Of a stretch of DNA of 64,000 bases, positions 29,641 to 41,285 are shown one piece after another; position 1 is the first letter of the stretch; the number at the start of each line of letters is the position of its first letter. The stretch spans positions 292,933-356,932 of the forward strand of contig MJGA01000028.1 in the NCBI GenBank assembly GCA_001910725.1, read 5' to 3'. The notes below the pieces were generated by a model. The model did no database searches and was not told the origin of the DNA. It was given only the letters and a program-made list of their open reading frames with translations. Made by a program: the position numbers and the translations under genes. This DNA is from Phanerodontia chrysosporium (taxonomy: Eukaryota > Basidiomycota > Agaricomycetes > Polyporales > Phanerochaetaceae).

Positions 29641-30337
29641 GTGATATCGTGTTAGGCGCGAAACCTGGGTGGCCGTCATTAGACACAAACCTTGGTCTAC
29701 AGAGAGCAATTAGAGCCTTAGTGTGAGTGTCTACACATCACTCACGCTGCTCTATGTCTGACGAGCTCTCGAAATAGTGATACATCTTGCAGTGGCGAAG
29801 AAACAATTGAGCTTGTCGCGGTTCGCTCGGCTGGGACTGCCCTCGTGGTTGATTATGTAAGCCAGATCATGTGACCGTCAGTCTCGCTACATACCTGCGA
29901 AGCTGCCAGGCGTGTCTCTCAACAGAAGAATGGAATACTGAGATTACGCCTGGTTATAAAGTTGTTGGAGCTTAGAAGATCTCCTTTTCCTTCCTGTACG
30001 GTTCTCGCCGGCGTATCATTCCACTTGACCTAGGCCTGACTCGGACTGCGGGACCTGCCACCTTGAGCGCAAAATATTTATTGGGCATTATGCCTCGTAT
30101 CGAGCAAAACAGAGCAGGGTATAATGCCCGCTATCGCAAGAAGCGAGTCAATCATGTTTCCAGTGCAAGGCGCAGGCATGTGGCGTGGGACACAGCTGCC
30201 GTTTAGAGCTCACGCGCCGAAGCGCGATCACCCCCGCTTATTACTCCCTCTCCCTGCTCACCACCACCGTCACTACCTCGGGACACGTTTTCATCTTTAT
30301 CCTCCTGCCGAACTATATTTCTCTTTCTCGCAACACT
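29641..30337. other. Intergenic, nothing recognised
   Basis: AT-richer than its neighbours. It lies between the divergent copy C and MYND genes and probably holds both promoters. No match to the missing N-terminal exons of copy C was found by eye. Confidence 0.4.
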
Positions 30338-32520
30338 ATGCTTGGACTTCGCAAGGAGATGCTCGAGGGCCCGTCGTTTGCCCCGCGGGCTCACCTCGAA
30401 GGCTTGAAGCTGCCCGCGTCCTTTCAGCTACCCGCCATGCATATGGTCACAGAAGACATCGTCAAACGTGAGACCCAGTAAGCTGAATTTATGGCTGAAT
30501 CTTAGCCTTATATTGAATACCAGTGCGGCAAATGCAACGTGATGGCGGCCCAGAGCCAATCAACGCCGTCTTCATGACGAGCGGCGGTCCGCGCGGTGCG
30601 AAGGAGGAAATGATCGAACCCCTGCGCTACAACGTACTTCTTCCGCACCTCTTCAAGTTTGCTTACTTTGTACACGTCGAAGATGGTGCGCATATACGAG
30701 ACGCCTGGGCCGAGAAAGACCCGCTGACCATCGCTTGCAGTACCGGATGCCTTGCTGGATTGTTGTATTTGCACTGGAGCAGTTCATCAGAGTCTTGTCA
30801 GAGTGTTCCGAGCGGCAGCTGCGTGCTATTGGGCACGTTCTTCCAAACCAGACGTTGGATACGGCGCAGTATTTCATGGTGCGTCGCACAGCTCTCGCGC
30901 CGGAACCTTGACTGAGCACGCGTTTTCAGCTCAGCAACGCGCGTTACAAGCTTGCGGTTCATCTTCTGTGTGTTCCAAAGTACATTTGTGCGCATACATG
31001 CATCTCACGACCGTGCTAGCAACTCGAAGATCCACGGCCCGGCCGATGCCGCCAAGCACCTCAAGGACCAGATTGACGCGGACGCACCGAGGCTGAAGGG
31101 CAAGAAGCCATGGACATTCAATCCGTAAGCGGCCTGCAGAGCTCTTGTATGCGCAAATCCTTACGTGTTCGCAGGCACCAATACAACATGTATGCCAAAG
31201 CATTGTATCTTTCGAGCCAATACGCCGAGACACGAGAAATTTGCGAACGTCTCCTGCAGGATGCCGGCACTTCTGCACTGGCAGATCTCCGAGAACCCAT
31301 CTTCATGTCACGTCTCATGTTATCGTATGCGCTGCTTCGCCTTGATGTCGAGCCGGAGGCTCAGAAAGAGTACGTCTTGTCTTGTCCCGAAGGCTATGTC
31401 TCATAAATCTTTCGGTAGGCACACCGATTGGACTGTGAAGACGATCAAGAAGAACCCCAATCGCTACCAGAAGACGACGCTTGGACAGTATCTGGGTATA
31501 CAGGACGGCCCTATGCATCCCGTTCTGGTGGCTCTCGGCGGTGAGAGATGGCTCGACAAAGGCAAGAAGACGACCACCCTCCGGCAGGACGAGCGTATGA
31601 CCAAGCAATGCCGTACTTGCGGTGCTACCGACGTACAGAAGACCCTTTTTCGATGCTCGAGGTGTCAACACATCTTCTATTGGTACGCAAACTGTGCACT
31701 CGTGTACTACCGACCTAATCATAGTTTGGCTTCAGCTCGAAGGAGTGCCAGAAGGCCAACTGGAAGGCGCACAAGTACGTATCATTTTGTTAGTTTCCTG
31801 TGAATCAGTCATGACAGGTGCTACAGAGAGCAGTGCACGTACGTCAAGAGTAGTACCCCCCGCTCACAACTGGCTGACCTTTCCTGGCTGTAGTGATGTC
31901 GCGAACTCGCGTGTGCGTGTCGAGAAGCTCAAGCAGGAAGGCTCGTCGCTCGCGCAGAAAGAGGCAGACTGGGTCGAGTGGCGCAACCTCTCGCACTACG
32001 CGAACACGTATGGGCTGCAGCACGCGCTCAACTTGCACCGCGACCCGACGCGTGGGCGCACTCACATCGTCGTGCGGCAGGTGAAGTACACACCCGAGGA
32101 GGCAGACTTGCGGTACCGCTTCACGGTCACGCATGCGGGCGTGTTCAAGCTCGCGGACTGCTGGGAGGCGATCGACGAAGTCATGAGCGGGCACAAGGGC
32201 GAGGGCAAGGAGATCGTTGCGGACATCCTGAACGACATAGATTCGACGAGCGAGTCGTGCGGGCGCGATGCCGCTCCGATGCTCGACCTAACGTTTGGTG
32301 ATGGTGTGCAGCCGTGGCTTGGCAGCAGTGAGTCGCGGCGTTGAGAGTGGCATACGGTCTCTGACATGGCGTGTGTGCAGTGGCGACGACCATCGGCTCG
32401 CTCCGGCACCAGCCATACGACCCCGAGTGGCGCAAGTCTATGAACAAGAAGGGTGTGCCGCCGCCCGAACGCATACTCAAGTTCAAGAACGCCTCGGATG
32501 CCGAGCACAAGTTCGACTAG
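30338..32520 (+). CDS. MYND zinc-finger protein
   Basis: ATG at 30338. The first intron (GTGAG... to ACCAG, about 30470-30524) joins ...IVK to LRQMQ. A TPR-like segment follows (YAETREICERLL, LMLSYALLRLDVEPEAQ). The MYND finger has CRTCGATDVQKTLFRCSRC and HIFYC-SKECQ-KANWKAHK; a short intron (about 31685-31733) lies inside one Cys codon. The C-terminal half (DWVEWRNLSHYANTYG, then NLHRDPTRGRTHIV) is the conserved region of a large Agaricomycete MYND family. The last intron is 32328-32380, and the stop is TAG at 32518. Such fingers bind proline-rich partners; the specific role is unknown. The gene lies between copies of the Crinkler-like family without sharing sequence with them. Confidence 0.8.
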
Positions 32521-33044
32521 GCTACGTTGTATGAGCAGGACGATTGCCTACAACCCAGTGTCGCCTCTTGCTACGCTTCGATGTCGGTACCTTTGTTAGC
32601 CTGTGGCCGATACACATACGTTGTGCGAGACAACTTCAGTCTATCGGGAATGGCAGTGAAGTATGTGTTCACCTGTTGCTACGCCATGTGTTACCATATG
32701 CAAGCGCTTGCGGTCCATCCGGCTCCAGTGCCGCTCATCAGCAGCGCACGAGCTCGCACGACGGCAGCCCGTGTTCAAGAAGACTAGTGCGTGGAGCTGA
32801 GTCTCAAGACTTTGAATGTTCATCTGACCTAGCAGGGCCATCGTCATTGCAATGCGCATTCCCAGAAAGTGGCGAGAGGTGGGCGCTTTCCCGGCGAATC
32901 CGAGGCCGCCCAGTTGAACCTGTTGTTGTTGGAACTTCCACTGTCGCGGCCCACAGGTAGAAATCCCATACAGCAGCAACTCTTGTTCCTGACAGCCCTA
33001 GGCGGCTCTCCCACTGGATTCCCTCCTCGTCGTCATTAATCGCC
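32521..33044. other. Intergenic, nothing recognised
   Basis: Terminator side of the MYND gene and promoter side of copy B. No supported gene. Confidence 0.4.
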
Positions 33045-36000
33045 ATGTCCGCCGCCACGTTCGAGCCGCCATCCACATCCCCCCAAATCCACGTCACGCT
33101 GGAGTATCTGCTCGCAGGGCTCGATCGGGCCAGCGCTGAAGAGGGTCTTGAGCTACTAACCAGATTTACAGACGAAGAAGACACCATTTCTGAAGACTTG
33201 CACGCATCCGCTGACAAAAACCTTTACAAGGACTTGTTCCCTGAGCGAAAGCTGCCTCCAGTGGAGATACCCGTCGATGTCTCGAGCTGTCGGGAGCTCA
33301 TGGACATCATCATCGAACAAAAAGATGTTGCGCGGTACTTCTCCAAGCCCAACGTAGGGGACCTGTGGAGAGCACTCCGAAAAGGCACAAAACCGTTGTC
33401 GGCGGCTGCTCTTTGTGCCGTGTGTAACCACATTTTGGCCCAGGGGGGACAAGCTTCGTTCAAGGAACTCCGCCGCCTCAGTGGGTAGATACATTTCCTA
33501 TTCGAGCATTACTCATTGCTTAGCGTCACAGGGCTCTGCGGCAGGTCCTTCAAAAAGGTCGCTCCGGTCAAGATACGCCCGGATGAATGTAAGTTCACTC
33601 AGATCTACTCTCTCTCAGCAGCACCTGATAGCGTCTATATTTGCTACAGTAAAGGGTATGCATCCTCACTGCTAGACACGGTAGTATACAGAGCTGACTG
33701 TCCTCCGTATTATTCCCAGCAACCACCACCGCATGGAAGCATTCCTACGCTGGGAAGCACCACGAATACCTCTACAAACAGATACAAGAGATGAAGGCTG
33801 CAACAAACACCCCGTACTCCAACGTGCTTCCCATCATCCAAAGCTCCGGTACTGGCAAGTCGAGGCTCGCGTACGAAGTATCTGGCAAGATCGTGACACT
33901 TCCACTGAACGTACATCGTCCAGCGGATGGGGGAGCCGACTTTGGTGCGTCGAGTTCTCCATATCTTCGCTCATCAAGTTCATACCTGATCATCTCCACT
34001 GCGCAGTCTACCCCGAGCCCGATAGCGAGGTCGCCGACTATCTCGCTGGTATCGAGGATAAGATTCACCACAACGACGCAATGAAGCAATGGCACCTGGC
34101 TTTTTTGTGCAGCCTGATGCAGGCTGCGGCAACCGAGATCACGCAAATGGGCCCCAAGAAGACGTACGCGAGATACGAGCACCTCGCCAGCGCCTGGAGG
34201 GCGCATCTAGCAGAAGAGGGTGTTGTCCAGTCCGGGACGGGCACACGAGTGACGCGGAAGACACAAATGTACCGCGACGTTGTTGTGGTACGTCCACGTA
34301 GCAACTTTGCTTTGCAGCTTGCAGTTCTTGAGTTTTCCTGTCTGTTCCAGTGCGCTCGTCAGTTATTTGTGCAATATCAGGAAAGCTCTGAGGCTGGCGG
34401 GCTCCAAGAGCAATGCCAGACACAGGGTCTGAAGTTGCTACTGGATGTCATCAGAAGCCGTGTCCACCGGGGAGTGACAGCTCCACCCATACTTCTTCTC
34501 TTGACGATTGACGGAGTGGACAGTTTGTCCACAGTTGCGGTTCATCGGCTCGACACGTTCCCAGAGGCTACCACTGCCTGCGAAGTATTCCTGTCCGCTC
34601 TGCAGGATCTCGGGCCCTCGAACCCTTTCTTCATCCTCACTCTATCAACCCATCTGCCGCTCGACACAAACGCACAGACACGGTTCCATCCTTCGTCGAC
34701 TCGTGGCACAGGGTATGAAGCCGTCCGCCAGACACCATGGACGGAGCTGCCCTTCGACATTCGTTCTGCCGAGCAAGCCATGTTCGTACCAGGAACGGTC
34801 ACCCTAGATGAGGTTGCACAACCGGCTTTCATGGTGAGATTCGGAAGAGCCCTGTACGTGCCTCAACCATCTGTACCATCCACATTGCTGACTTATCCTG
34901 TCTCAGATTCTGCACACGCTGGGATGGGGCAGAGGAAGGCAGTGCGGTTCTGACGGAGATATTGGATTTCGCTTTCATCAAGCTGGCTCACGAGACACCT
35001 GAAGCACTGGCCGTGAAGGTGCGAGAGAATAAGACAGAAGGAGTGCCAGAGGCGACAAAGTTAGCTGCGGTATCGATGCGCGTCCTACTCGACTTTGATT
35101 TTGCACGCCAGTCCACCCGTGATATTCTGCGGACGATGGTCTCTCAGAATATGCACATCGCCTTCACCGTGCCCTATCATCGCGACTACATGCGTATCGG
35201 GGCGCCATCGGAGCCCGTTCTTGCACATGCATCCGCCATGCTCATGAACGAGTGTCCCCGCTTGCTCAACGCACCCGCCATCCTCGTGGATGCGCTTCAG
35301 CAGGGCATCGTGGAGAAACGCAACTGCGGTGGACTTGTCGCGCGGCTGCTCATGATCCTCGCGCACGACCGCGCTCTCCGTCTCAGGAACACCACCTCTG
35401 CCACTGTTGTTCCCAAAGCGAACTGGAGCGCAAAGGTACCGGTCACAGACCTATTGCAGGCTCTCTTTGCAGAACACCACCACGCCGCTATTCTGGGAGC
35501 GACGCCTGAAGACTCTATGCTAAGTGATGCGTCCCTGTCGCTCAGGGAAGCCTTCGAAGGAGCCTTTGTCCGGTATACACACTTTGTGCGACTCAGCGCC
35601 ACGGAGAGTGTTGATTCGCACGTCGGCGCGGCTGGCCTCGCGCGGGGCATGGCCTTCCAGTGCTCTAGCGCACGATGCGACTACGACCTCGCCATCCCCA
35701 TTTTGATGAAGGACGGTACCCTGCACGAATCGCTTGTTTCTTTCATCCTCATTCAGATCAGCGACCGGCGGACAGTAGGGAAGCGCATCGAGGTCAAGGC
35801 CGACGAAAGTATGTTCGCCGCTGGCAAGGACTTTCCGTACATCGTCGTGGCAATGGAATTCGGCTCTGGTCCAAATCCTAGCACGCTTCCTTCCAAGATT
35901 GAAGTGAGCGGCGGGAAAAATCGTACGCCGCCAGGCTACACTGGGCACCTCAAGTCGACGGCCTGCGCAAAGCACCCTGCCTACAAAATCAGGGCCACTG

Positions 36001-36170
36001 GTTGCTCGTCCCAGGTGTACGGTGTCATTCTAGAGGATGATGACGCGCACTACGCCTCCTTACTTGAGCCCTGGACCAACCCTCCGGAATATTCGCACAC
36101 ATATCGAACCATTCTCGACTCGGTGAGGAGGACGAAGCCGGGATGGAAGAACGATCCAGATTTCGAGTAG
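33045..36170 (+). CDS. Crinkler-like NTPase/nuclease-like protein, copy B, catalytic residues changed
   Basis: ATG 33045; exon 1 to 33480, exon 2 33532-33588, exon 3 33720-33944 (Walker A QSSGTGKSRL), exon 4 from 34007 (VYPEPDSEVADYL), a later exon with the Walker B region from about 34350, and a last exon from about 34908 to the TAG at 36168. Introns fall at the same places as in copy A. Two key positions differ from A: the Walker B segment reads LLLLTIDGVD (Gly in place of the catalytic Glu), and the nuclease-like motif reads ILIQISDR (Ser in place of Lys) although YDLAIPILM keeps its Asp. The ORF is otherwise open, so this copy may be expressed but inactive, or serve as a regulator or decoy. 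It is inverted relative to A and C. Confidence 0.75.
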
Positions 36171-36325
36171 GTTCATTGAGGATACGAGATCATTGGGCCA
36201 AATAAATATCTACCTTGTATACCTTGTATACCCCACTGAGTTAGGTGACAGAGGTGGCAAGCCACGCAACGCCAGGACATTTGACGGTCGTACTAACAAC
36301 ATTTCACTGGACGATGTGCCTCTTA

Positions 36326-37454
36326 CTATAGTTCATCGGTAGGTGTGAGGTCCTCTGGAGGAGGCTCCACAAGTCCGATACGCTTGTTAGGCAGCTATAG
36401 ACAGGGACTCGTCAGCTTCCGGTGCTCAACTATAACTCAGAAGGGAAGGTGCACCATTTGGAAGTAGAACATGTTCCACGCGAGCGACAGCTCTGTAAGG
36501 AGCTCCTGCCGCCTGCAAGTCACCTTGCCACACGGACAGATCGCACGATTGAAGTCGACGATAACGACGCGGTCGTCGGGCAGCACGAGGATGTTCCGCG
36601 GGTGCACGTCGTTATGCACCACATACGACGCGTGAACTTGGTACAGTGCGCGCATCGCTTTGTCCGCGAGGGACTCCGTGATAAGTTCCTCTTTGAGTTG
36701 TCGCGCGCCGGGATAGTACTCGAGGAGGAGTGCATCGAGCGGCGTGGTGCGGTAGCGCGCAATACCTTCGCACTCGAAGGTCACGCCAGGCAACGCAGAG
36801 ATCTCTTCGATGCGTTTGCGCCCGAGCTGCAGGTGGCCGTAGCACCGCGGCACGGCGCCCTTGTCGCATGCGCCGTAGTGTAGTAAGTGCGCGTACGCCT
36901 CCTTCTCGCCCTCGTACGGGTCGTATGTGGCGGACGGCTCGACGTCCGGGTCGTACGGGGGTCTCCAGTTTGGCCAGTTGAAGATCGGCCGGTCCGGGAA
37001 CTGCACAAACAGTGGAGAGAGAAATCAACGGCGCGGCGTGAAGTAGTGAGACTCAAACTTACTATCTTCAGCAGACGGACCTCGTCTCCAACGCGCACAG
37101 TAAAGAGCCACGTTTTGCTGCGCTTACTGAGCTGCTCCAATGAGACGGCATCATCAGGCAGAGTCGCCAACGGCAGCGGTGGCGGACGCTGGTATCCTTG
37201 AACGGTAGATGAATTTCTGTGTCCCCGCCAAAGACATGGTGACACAGAATGTTTGTGCCGTAGGAACCAGCCAGGGGATTGTATCCAGATTTTTCCACGA
37301 CTTCACGACAGGCCGCAAGGAGTTCTGGTGTACCTGCGGCCATCATTGCACTGACTGAGGACGGAGTGAGGTTCGGTAGCGGAGGGTTGGCGTCGAAGAA
37401 ATTCTCCTCTGGGTATCGCTTCAAGATTTCGAGACTCACGTTCAGTGTGTCCAT
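36326..37454 (-). pseudogene. Kinase-like protein 1, one apparent frame break
   Basis: Three exons: 37454-37063, 37000-36455 and 36394-36326, with introns at the same positions as in the two paralogues at 39613 and 41286. The N-lobe has FTVRVGDEVRLLKIV (Lys as in kinase strand 3). The catalytic loop HNDVHPRNIL and the metal-binding VDFNRA follow in exon 2, as in protein-kinase-like and aminoglycoside-phosphotransferase-like folds. The reading frame breaks once in exon 1 near 37200, between HLPF and YQRP: five bases stand where the paralogues have six, a one-base deletion. This is either real inactivation or an assembly error. The substrate is unknown. It lies next to Crinkler-like copy B. Confidence 0.7.
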
Positions 37455-38055
37455 ATCGCTGTGAACAAGGAGCTCGCACGCGTTGCAAGAGCGAGAACAC
37501 GGAGGATTGTGGCGAACGTCTTCTGACACGATGATCAGCTAGTTGATGCTGCTTCTGAGCATTACTTACATGATAAGCAAAAATAAAGAACGTCTATTGA
37601 CAGGATCATCGGTTAGTTGACGCTCTTTGTGATCGTCACTTACAGGATAAGCAGATGTAAGAAACTGTCACAAAGGTCCTCGTATCGACGCTTACCGAAT
37701 CTTTCTGGTTAACACTGCGAGCATATCCTTTCTCTTGTTTAGAACGGCCATCCGCCGCGGGAGCTCCTTCGACAGAACGGCCAACACGGAACACCGCGCA
37801 CCGTTGCGAGCTCTCTGAGGAGCGTGATGCAACCCACGGGCCCGACAGGACGCGATTTAGGGCTGACGAGAGCTTTCCGCGAGGATTCTCTTTGCCATGA
37901 ACCAGCCGCAGATGGGCTGGAGAGCTGACTGGTCAGCTAAGACGCATATATCCTGTCGTTCGCGACATTTGCTTCCTGGTCGACTCTATCTGTGCTCTCC
38001 AACCCTCAAGATCTCTCCCAACGGTCTGCAATATCTATCGCGTCTTCTCCACAGC
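37455..38055. other. Intergenic with an imperfect tandem duplication
   Basis: Segments at about 37540-37597 and 37612-37668 are imperfect copies (TAGTTGA-GCT..., ACTTACA-GATAAGCA). An alternative in-frame start for the kinase-like gene lies at 37529. Nothing else is recognised. Confidence 0.4.
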
Positions 38056-39438
38056 ATGGCCCCGATCCCTTCTGGTACCGTGCCTCATCCTGCGTCGAGC
38101 CTCCGCAGCTTCATGCTTGCTTCGCCTCACTTGTTTTGGGCCATCTTGGCCGTCGTGCTCTCTCTGCTGCTGCTGGCTGTTGGCTGGCTCGCCTTCAAGG
38201 TTGTCCGCCGTCTGCGACGCATCCGCGGTCCTGCATCCACTCTACTTCCACTGCACACAGCCAAGGACGCGCCGCAGGATCAGGCATGTCTATCTGCTCA
38301 TGTCCTAGAATGATATCTTATATCCAATGCTCTAGCTGGGCTCGAAAGCCATCGCCGACATCGAAGCGCAGTGCTTGTCTCCTGCAAGCAAGGCCTGGGC
38401 GGAGGGACACGAGCGCATTTGGGTGGAGGAAGCGGAGCGTATCAACACGATGCAACCTATTCCTTGGCTCGTGTATGTGCCAAAGGAGCCCATTGTCGCG
38501 GGAGCAGCTTCTAATGCCGTCGAGGCCAACGAGGCCGACGCTGTCTCATGCACGACCGCGACAATTGCCTTCCCCCAGCCTGTATACATCAAGGATACTC
38601 CTCCACGCATGGCTTCGAATGCTCCTCCTCGAAGGCCGTCGCGGACGACAAGGGCTTCCCGCAGTCGTCTTACGTACTTCCGAGCCCGCAGGTTGCAGAG
38701 ACTTCTGTCCTGGACACGATCGCCGAAGAAGACGAAGAGATTCTGGGCCGGCAGCACTCTGTCGACTCGACTAAGCTTGCGCCAATCTCACGCTTCTCCG
38801 AGGACTCGCTATGCTCTCAGGCTATCCCACCCACGCCAGCACTGAGCTCGTGCTTCTCTGATGACTCGCTCGGCTCTCAAGGCGACTCTACCGACATCGT
38901 ACTCCCAGACGTCATCGTATCTGCCCTGCTTGTGCCCGTGCCGAAGGCTGACCTTGGCAATGCTTCGAGTGTCCCGCAGATCGTGCTCACAACGTGCCCC
39001 TCGCTTCCGCTCCCAGGCGCCAGCACTGTCGACGACGGTCTTGCGGCACTCAGTGCCGCGCTCGGCGGAACATTTCTGCGCATTCCGACGATGACGACGA
39101 CGTCGTGGCGCCTTCTAAGCGCGATGTTCGCCCTGTCCTCGGCACCGTCTCGCGCAACACCTCCCGGCGCCGAGCTCTTGCAACTACGAAGGATGGCACG
39201 CTCCCCGCTGGTGGTCAGCCTCGAACGGATGCCGTCCGCAGGAAGGAGAACGTGCGCCCCCGCTGGCGCTGAAGAGATCTGTCTGATACTCTCGGCCGCT
39301 TCGACGGCACATCGTCTTTGGTGCCTGCTCCTCGGCCCAGTTCTTGTTATCGCGTTGCTCCACATTTGGTTCTGGCTTGTTCTCTTTCTTATTTGCCTCG
39401 TCTATTCTGCTCTGGCCGCCTTGCAACTAGAACAGTAA
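38056..39438 (+). CDS. Single-span membrane protein of an unnamed fungal family, with apparent frame breaks
   Basis: Exon 1 starts MAPIPSG and has one membrane segment (about residues 25-48, WAILAVVLSLLLLAVGWLAF) followed by an Arg cluster, suggesting a cytosolic C-terminus. Exon 2 begins at 38336 (LGSKAIADIEAQC); its donor appears to be CAG|GCATGT, a GC-AG intron. It carries EEAERINTMQPIPWLVYVPK, shared with the protein at 59719-60469 (ERMLASGVPMPWTQYIPPEP). The sequence then continues in the -1 frame from about 38640 (TSVLDTIAEEDEE) and again in the -1 frame from about 39070 (VVAPSKRDVRPVLG, ending at 39272). The third frame alternatively runs to 39438. Either two bases are missing from the assembly or the gene is decaying. 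Function unknown. Confidence 0.55.
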
Positions 39439-39612
39439 AACCCCAAAAAATACTTGTACAGAAAAGTGATGGAAATCATTACAAAAAAATCGATCGTTGT
39501 TCTGGCTCTGTGACAATGCGCAGCGTGATCTCTGTGGTCGCCGAACCGTCAGCTCTTGCATGGAGAGACATTCAATTCAGAGGGCGTGGCAGTACTGAGC
39601 GTTCACCACAAG

Positions 39613-40733
39613 CTATTCTTCCTCTGTGGGTGGCTTCCTCAGTCGGAATCCAATGCGCTTGGCCGGGAGCTGCCAGATACGGTATCGGTCAGCGATCGTC
39701 TCCAAGGCCTGTAAGTCCCCACGTACCAGCTCCTTGTACATGAACGACCAACAACTGCTCAACTCGTCAAACAGATCCAGCCGGTCGCAGGGCTTTGGGC
39801 TGACTGGCGTGCGCGAGTGGTTGAAGTCCACCCAGACAACCCGTTCGCCAGGCACGATGAGGATGTTGCGGCTGTGGACGTCGCCGTGCAGCACGTACGC
39901 AGAGTGCAACTCGACCAGTCCGCGGAGCGTGAGATCTGCGATCTCCATCGAAACGTTCTCGACCGTGAGTGGCTGCGCGCCGGCGAAGTACTCGAGCAGG
40001 ATTGCGCGCGGGGCTCTGTGGCGTACTTGACCAACTCGGCAGCGTGGGAGACCTTGGGCAGCGCAAGGATCTGCTTGATGTGCGCTGGCGTGAGCGTGAG
40101 CCAACCGTAGCACTGCGGGACAACGCCTTTGTTCATGATGCCGTAGTGCTGCAGGTGAGCATAGCCATCAAGCTCCTGCTCGAAGCGATTGATAGAGAGT
40201 ACAGGAGGTTCGTCGGGGTTAGCAAGGAACGCAATATTCGGGACTGTGTCGACCTGGGGCATGGGATACTAACAATTTATATGTCAGCAACATCCGCGAA
40301 CAAGTCAGTCATATCTCATACTCACTACTTTGAGCAAGCGGATCGTTCCCGCCACACAAACGGTGAATAGTGCTGTGGCCTCCGTGTGGCGCCAAATCTG
40401 TTCGAGAAACACAACGTCGTCTGGCAGATTCGTCTGAGGAATAGATACGGGACGCTCGTATGCGGTGAACGGGGGCACAGCCTCTGTGTCGCTGTCGTTT
40501 CTGAAGACCAAGGGATGTGATCCGTATGCCATGTGCAGAGGATTAACACCCCTCGTCTGGACAATTGCCAACGCCGCATTGCGGAACTCTTCTGTGTCAT
40601 ATCTCTCATAGGGATCAGGCCAGGGCGTCAGGTTAGACGGCGGAAGCTCGAGCAGAAACGGATTCTGCTCTGGGTACATGGGGAGCAAGGTGGAAGGGTC
40701 GTAGACTTTGGTCATCATTGGAGCGGGAGGCAT
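39613..40733 (-). pseudogene. Kinase-like protein 2, one apparent frame break
   Basis: Exon 1 is 40733-40326 and exon 2 starts 40268. A third exon is expected after a 57-nt intron (GTACGTGGGG...TGGCAG) that is itself free of stops. The stop is TAG at 39613. Motifs are FTVCVAGTIRLLKV, HGDVHSRNIL and VDFNHS. In exon 2 the frame breaks at 40010-40013, where GAGCCCCGCGC has four C where the paralogue at 41690 has five; one C appears lost. Upstream and downstream parts align closely with paralogue 3 (LEYFAGAQPLTVEN). Mean identity to paralogue 3 is visibly higher than to paralogue 1, so 2 and 3 are the younger pair. Confidence 0.7.
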
Positions 40734-41285
40734 TGATGTTTGTTGCGACTATGGGGCTTGGGGAGATCCGTACAAGTGTCCAGGGGATCCAAAGCAAGTA
40801 CTTGGAGGGTTGATACAGACGATGTAACCACAGGAGGTGTAGGAGTTGGGCGTCGGGCGTGTTGACGCTGGCGACCGAGGTCCAACAGTTCCCAATTGAT
40901 CCGATAATGCGCGCCGCCCCACGCGATACACCTTGCCCTCCAGGCGACGAGCGCAGACTGATTGGCATTATTGAATTTGTGCTCCGTCAGTGTGTCTTAT
41001 AGCGGATGACGAACTTCTGCAGACGATACACAACGGGGTCTGCGGCTTGAATTTGGGTGGAAGAAGCGGAGCGTATCAGCACGACAGGAGTGCTCGGCAG
41101 ACATTTTTGATCACGTTCTGGCTCAGGGCAGAGGTGCGTCGTTCAAGGAGAATATATCCAAAGGACGCAAATTAACACTTGTACAGAATGATATGGACTG
41201 AATTATTCCAGAGTAGATGGTTTCAGCCGCGAGTAGACAAACGTTGCATGGACGCCTTTCATCTCGATGAGGCGTGCCTATTGAG
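40734..41285. other. Intergenic; contains a short relic of the membrane-protein family
   Basis: TGGGTGGAAGAAGCGGAGCG followed by TATCAGCACGA (about 41056-41086) matches the WVEEAERI coding segment at 38422-38452 almost base for base. Nothing else of that gene is recognisable here. Confidence 0.5.

Noticed and set aside
31852..32194. Minus-strand ORF in the MYND gene
   Set aside because: Antisense to the conserved WRNLSHYANTYG region of the MYND protein.
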